A stretch of DNA of 17,611 nucleotides. Origin: UBA1189 sp045654565 (GTDB lineage: Bacteria > Bacteroidota > Bacteroidia > Bacteroidales > Bacteroidaceae). Numbering within the stretch: the first letter of the stretch is position 1; every line of letters starts with the position of its first letter. A program made the translations under genes and the position numbers. Positions 13,768-17,611 of this stretch are shown here, in pieces. Below the pieces are notes generated by a model. The model was given only the letters and a program-made list of their open reading frames with translations. It did not search any database and was not told the DNA's origin. The stretch covers positions 1-17,611 of the forward strand of contig JAZONP010000004.1 of assembly GCA_045654565.1 (NCBI GenBank). The letters run 5' to 3'.

Positions 13768-15765
13768 ATGAATGTATATCAATATACCCCCGATGAGGTG
13801 ATGCAGGAACTGAACTACCTGCAACTGCTATCGCGTAGTTTTCGTAATGCTGCTGAGGTGAGCACCGAGATTATCAATCTTGAAGCCATCTTGGGCTTGC
13901 CCAAGGGTACTGAACACTTCCTTGCCGACATCCACGGCGAGCATGAGGCTTTCCAGCATGTGCTGAAGAATGCGTCGGGTGACATCAAACGTAAGGTGCG
14001 CGAGGTGCTGGGTGACGAACTCAACGATAAGGAGATACGAGCACTCTGCACGCTCATCTATTATCCTGCCGAGAAGTTGCAACTCATCAAGGCAGAGCAT
14101 GAAGGGGAGGATATGCACGATTGGTATGCCTTGACACTACGGAGGCTCATCTCGGTGTGTCAGAACATCTCATCCAAATATACTCGTTCGAAGGTGCGCA
14201 AGGCGCTACCTAAGGAGTTCTCCTATATCATACAGGAGTTGTTGCACGAATCGACGGGTATGACTAATAAGAACCGCTATGTAAAGGGTATCATAGAGGC
14301 CATCATTAACACGGACCAGGCGGACAACTTCATCGAGGCGATCTGTAATCTCATCCAGCGCTTGGCGATTGACCGTCTACACATAGTGGGAGACCTCTTT
14401 GACCGTGGCACGGGATCTCACCTTGTGATGGATACCTTGTGTCAATATCAGAACTTCGACGTTCAATTTGGTAATCACGATGTGCTGTGGATGGGTGCTG
14501 CTGCGGGCAATCGCGCTTGTATGGCCAATGTGTTACGCCTTTGTATGCGCTATGGCAATCTCTCGGTACTCGAGGATGGCTATGGCATCAACCTCTTGCA
14601 CCTAGCTATCTTTGCAATGGATGTATATAAGGATGACCCCTGCGAAGAGTTTGGTCCCAAACTAGACGATGGCGTCACCTGCAGCGAGAAGACGCGTCGG
14701 CTCATGGCGCAGATGCATAAGGCGGTGAGCGTGCTGCAGTTCAAGCTTGAAGCTGAAATCATACGTCGTCATCCTGAATATGAGATGGATGACCGACTCT
14801 TGCTTGATAAGATTGACTACGAGAAGGGTATTTGTACTATTGATGGCAAACGCTATAGTATGCGTGAGTGCTACTTCCCTACGATTGATCCAGCTGATCC
14901 CTATAAGTTGAGCATCGAGGAGAGCGAGGTGATAGAACGCATCGCCCACTCGTTTACTACAAGCGAGAAGTTGCAACGTCATATTCGCTGCTTACTTGAT
15001 AAGGGTAGTATGTATCTTGTGTACAATGGCAATCTGCTCTTCCATGCCTCTATCCCCATGAATGCGGATGGTACACTCAAGGAGGTGTATCTGCATGATG
15101 GATATTATAAAGGACGCGCCTTGCTCGATAAGGTGGACAGCCTTATCCGTGTGGCTTGCTCTACAGATAGTGATGCGGTGTTGCGTGGCTTTGCTGTGGA
15201 TTACCTTTGGTACTTGTGGTGTGGAAAGAATGCGCCCACCTTTGACAAGGATCGCATGGCGACCTTTGAACGCTACTTCCTCAAGGACAAGACGGTGATG
15301 AAGGAGACCAAGGGACATTACTACACTTTGCGTAATGAGGATGCGACTGTAGATCTCCTGCTTGAGGAGTTTTGCGTAGAGGGTGACCATCGTCACATCA
15401 TCAACGGTCACATTCCTGTAAAAACTCTCAAAGGTGAAAATCCAATGAAGGCCAGTGGGCGGCTCATCGTTATCGATGGAGGCTTTTCGAAACCTTATCA
15501 GTCGACCACGGGTATCGCGGGTTATACGCTCGTGTATCACTCTCGCGGTATGCAGCTTGTGGAACATCAGCCCTTTACCTCTACGGAAGAGGCTATTCGT
15601 GGTGGTGCTGATATCAAGAGCACAAGACACTTGGTGGAGAAGCACTCAGAACGCATCCATGTAGGCGATACCGACAAAGGACGCGACATTCGCAATCGTA
15701 TCGAGTCGCTACGTAAGCTGCTCTATGCCTATCGCACAGGAATCATACGCGAGGCACAGAAATAA
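13768..15765 (+). CDS. fbp: Class III fructose-1,6-bisphosphatase
   Basis: Hydrolyses fructose 1,6-bisphosphate to fructose 6-phosphate and phosphate, the committing step of gluconeogenesis, in the cytoplasm. The 665-residue product has the length and sequence of the class III (FBPase_2, PF06874) enzymes of Firmicutes and Bacteroidetes, which belong to the metallophosphatase fold and use Mn2+. Visible metal-site motifs are DIHG at 54-57, GDLFDRG at 208-214, GNHD at 235-238 and IINGH in the C-terminal third, followed by VIDGGFSKPYQSTTGIAGYT. N-terminal LNYLQLLSRSF and PKGTEHFLADIHGE are typical of the family. I chose ATG 13768; GTG 13762 in the same frame (two more residues) is also possible. 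All key residues are present and the gene appears intact, with its own promoter. Confidence 0.96.
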   Translation: MNVYQYTPDEVMQELNYLQLLSRSFRNAAEVSTEIINLEAILGLPKGTEHFLADIHGEHEAFQHVLKNASGDIKRKVREVLGDELNDKEIRALCTLIYYPAEKLQLIKAEHEGEDMHDWYALTLRRLISVCQNISSKYTRSKVRKALPKEFSYIIQELLHESTGMTNKNRYVKGIIEAIINTDQADNFIEAICNLIQRLAIDRLHIVGDLFDRGTGSHLVMDTLCQYQNFDVQFGNHDVLWMGAAAGNRACMANVLRLCMRYGNLSVLEDGYGINLLHLAIFAMDVYKDDPCEEFGPKLDDGVTCSEKTRRLMAQMHKAVSVLQFKLEAEIIRRHPEYEMDDRLLLDKIDYEKGICTIDGKRYSMRECYFPTIDPADPYKLSIEESEVIERIAHSFTTSEKLQRHIRCLLDKGSMYLVYNGNLLFHASIPMNADGTLKEVYLHDGYYKGRALLDKVDSLIRVACSTDSDAVLRGFAVDYLWYLWCGKNAPTFDKDRMATFERYFLKDKTVMKETKGHYYTLRNEDATVDLLLEEFCVEGDHRHIINGHIPVKTLKGENPMKASGRLIVIDGGFSKPYQSTTGIAGYTLVYHSRGMQLVEHQPFTSTEEAIRGGADIKSTRHLVEKHSERIHVGDTDKGRDIRNRIESLRKLLYAYRTGIIREAQK

Positions 15766-15778
15766 GCGGATGAAAAGG

Positions 15779-15809
15779 TGTGAAAAGTGAAAAAAAAACG
15801 CTAATTTTG
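15779..15809 (+). promoter_or_regulatory. purL: Predicted promoter of purL
   Basis: TAATTTTG (15802-15809) matches the -7 consensus. TGTG (15779-15782), 19 bases upstream, matches TTTG at three of four positions. Transcription should begin near 15816, giving a leader of about 45 bases. Confidence 0.65.
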
Positions 15810-15830
15810 TAGCCTAATTGATTAAGTAGA

Positions 15831-15858
15831 CAAATCATAAATCACAAATCATAAATCA
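15831..15858 (+). repeat. Exact 14-bp tandem repeat just before the purL start
   Basis: CAAATCATAAATCA occurs twice in direct succession (15831-15844 and 15845-15858), ending two bases before the ATG at 15861. It makes up most of the second half of the predicted leader and replaces a Shine-Dalgarno site. Confidence 0.9.
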
Positions 15859-15860
15859 AC

Positions 15861-17611
15861 ATGATTCTTTTCTTCAAATCACAGGCCGGTAGCATCATTG
15901 CTGCAGAAACCATGCAGCAGGCCGGCGAGGAAACTATCAAGAAACTTAGTTGGCTGTTCGGCAATGCCGAGCTTGTACAGGGTGACGCTATGGAGGGATT
16001 CTTCATTGGCCCGCGTCGTGAAATGATTACTCCTTGGAGTACCAATGCTGTGGAGATTACACAGAACATGGGTATTGAGGGCATTACACGTATTGAGGAG
16101 TACTATCCCGTAGCAAGCGAGGATGCTGAGTACGATCCCATGCTCCAGCGCATGTACAAGGGTATGGATCAGAAATTGTTCTTCGTGAACATCGAGCCGC
16201 AGCCCATCGTATACATTGATAACTTGGCTGAGTATAACGAGAAGGAGGGTCTTGCCCTCTCAAGCGAGGAAATGGAATATTTGGCAAAGGTGGAGAAGGA
16301 CCTTGGCCGTCGCTTGACCGACTCTGAGGTTTTCGGCTTCGCACAGATCAACTCTGAGCACTGCCGTCACAAAATCTTCGGTGGTACCTTCGTTATCGAT
16401 GGCGAGGAGCGTCCCTCGTCACTCTTCCAGATGATCAAGAAGACCACCAAGGAGAACCCTAACAAGATTCTCTCTGCCTACAAGGACAACGTAGCCTTCT
16501 CTGAGGGCCCCGTAGCTGAGCAGTTTGCTCCCGCCGACCACGCTACTTCTGACTATTTCGTCATCAAGGATATCAAGACCGTGCTCTCGCTCAAGGCCGA
16601 GACACATAACTTCCCCACCACTGTAGAACCCTTCAACGGCGCTTCTACCGGTACTGGTGGTGAGATTCGCGACCGTATGGGTGGCGGTAAGGGTTCATGG
16701 CCTATTGCTGGTACTGCCGTTTACATCACCTCTTATCCCCGCAGCAACGAGAGCCACACTTGGGAGCAGAAGTATCCCGAGCGTCCCTGGCTCTACCAGA
16801 CTCCCGAGCAGATCCTCATCAAGGCATCAAACGGTGCTTCGGACTTCGGTAACAAGTTTGGTCAGCCCCTCATCTGCGGCTCTGTGCTCACCTTCGAGCA
16901 TCAGGAGAACGAGGCCGACACGATGTATGGCTACGACAAGGTGATCATGCTTGCCGGTGGTGTGGGCTACGGCACACAGCGCGACTGCCTCAAGGGTGCT
17001 CCCGAGGCTGGCAACAAGGTGGTAGTGCTCGGTGGTGACAACTACCGCATCGGTCTGGGTGGTGGCTCAGTATCATCTGTTGATACCGGTCGTTACTCTT
17101 CAGGTATCGAACTTAACGCCGTACAGCGTGCCAATGCCGAGATGCAGAAGCGTGCCTACAACGTTATCCGCGCACTTTGCGAAGAGGATACCAACCCCAT
17201 CGTGTCTATCCATGACCACGGCTCGGCAGGTCACGTAAACTGCTTGTCTGAGTTGGTTGAGGAGTGCGGTGGTCTTATCCATATGGACAAGTTGCCTATC
17301 GGCGACTCTACCCTTTCTGCCAAGGAAATCATCGCCAACGAGTCACAGGAGCGTATGGGCTTGCTCATCCGTGAGGAGGCTATCGAGCATGTGAAGCAGA
17401 TTGCCGAGCGTGAGCGTGCTCCGATGTATGTAGTTGGTGAGACTACTGGCGATGCCCGTTTCGCCTTCGAGCAGAAGGATGGCGTACGTCCCTTCGACCT
17501 CGCTGTAGACCAGATGTTCGGCTCTTCGCCCAAGACCATCATGGTGGACAAGACCGTAGAGCGCAACTATAGCGATGCTGAATATTCAGAGAATAACCTC
17601 ACACAATACGT
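15861..17611 (+). CDS. purL: Phosphoribosylformylglycinamidine synthase, large type, 3' partial
   Basis: Converts FGAR, glutamine and ATP to FGAM, glutamate, ADP and phosphate, the fourth step of purine synthesis. The window holds the first 583 codons of a protein that in the large single-chain form has about 1230-1300 residues; no stop occurs before the end. The N-terminal PurS-like part is at the start, the linker region carries SEHCRH (165-170), and the first synthetase domain has KAETHNFPTTVEPFNGAS (245-262) followed by TGTGGEIRD (263-271) and a Gly-rich GGVGYGTQ/LGGGSVSS region. SIHDHGSAGH also fits. The C-terminal glutaminase domain lies outside. ATG 15861 gives the usual MILFF start. 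Its own promoter suggests transcription apart from fbp. Confidence 0.96.
   Translation, partial: MILFFKSQAGSIIAAETMQQAGEETIKKLSWLFGNAELVQGDAMEGFFIGPRREMITPWSTNAVEITQNMGIEGITRIEEYYPVASEDAEYDPMLQRMYKGMDQKLFFVNIEPQPIVYIDNLAEYNEKEGLALSSEEMEYLAKVEKDLGRRLTDSEVFGFAQINSEHCRHKIFGGTFVIDGEERPSSLFQMIKKTTKENPNKILSAYKDNVAFSEGPVAEQFAPADHATSDYFVIKDIKTVLSLKAETHNFPTTVEPFNGASTGTGGEIRDRMGGGKGSWPIAGTAVYITSYPRSNESHTWEQKYPERPWLYQTPEQILIKASNGASDFGNKFGQPLICGSVLTFEHQENEADTMYGYDKVIMLAGGVGYGTQRDCLKGAPEAGNKVVVLGGDNYRIGLGGGSVSSVDTGRYSSGIELNAVQRANAEMQKRAYNVIRALCEEDTNPIVSIHDHGSAGHVNCLSELVEECGGLIHMDKLPIGDSTLSAKEIIANESQERMGLLIREEAIEHVKQIAERERAPMYVVGETTGDARFAFEQKDGVRPFDLAVDQMFGSSPKTIMVDKTVERNYSDAEYSENNLTQY

Overview
The window looks like chromosomal DNA of a Bacteroidales bacterium, most likely Prevotella-like. 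Three things point there: promoters of the Bacteroidetes type (TTTG, 19 bases, TAnnTTTG), A/T-rich leaders without Shine-Dalgarno sites, and house-keeping proteins of Bacteroidales character (class III fructose-bisphosphatase, a 66-residue winged-helix protein, large-type PurL). All genes read on the + strand.

The left 12.8 kb holds three large secreted multi-domain proteins in a row: the 3' end of a bacterial Ig-like (BIG2) repeat protein (2-1168), a 1710-residue protein (1768-6900) and a 1607-residue protein (7943-12766). The two complete ones have signal peptides. They are built from beta-sandwich, trefoil-like and small helical modules, with no catalytic domain that I recognise. All three end in the same roughly 40-residue C-terminal motif (IYD-x-x-GRRVTEM ... 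GxYIVNGKKVxxK), which resembles a type A type IX secretion sorting signal. A related G+C-rich hairpin terminator follows each gene. The two complete genes share an unusual promoter (TTG, 20 bases, TAnTTTCGCTCG), a 17-base leader element and tracts of near-identical coding DNA, so they look like paralogues that still exchange sequence. A role in surface adhesion or glycan binding is inference.

The two gaps between these genes (1169-1767 and 6901-7942) contain no convincing gene but are full of repeats. The first has a 73-bp tandem duplication of a gene end and a nested inverted repeat. The second has a 22-bp tandem repeat, four alternating copies of CTAGCCCTA, six alternating copies of GGGTRTCGGT, a hairpin, a 105-bp unit with short terminal inverted repeats, and a leader with two mutually exclusive small hairpins. 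This is the part least explained by known feature types.

The right 4.8 kb is ordinary house-keeping DNA: a C_GCAxxG_C_C redox-type protein (12875-13333), a small winged-helix protein (13459-13659), class III fructose-1,6-bisphosphatase (fbp, 13768-15765) and the 5' part of purL (15861 to the window end). Each has its own TAnnTTTG promoter, so they are probably separate transcription units. I saw no tRNA, rRNA, CRISPR array, transposase or integrase.
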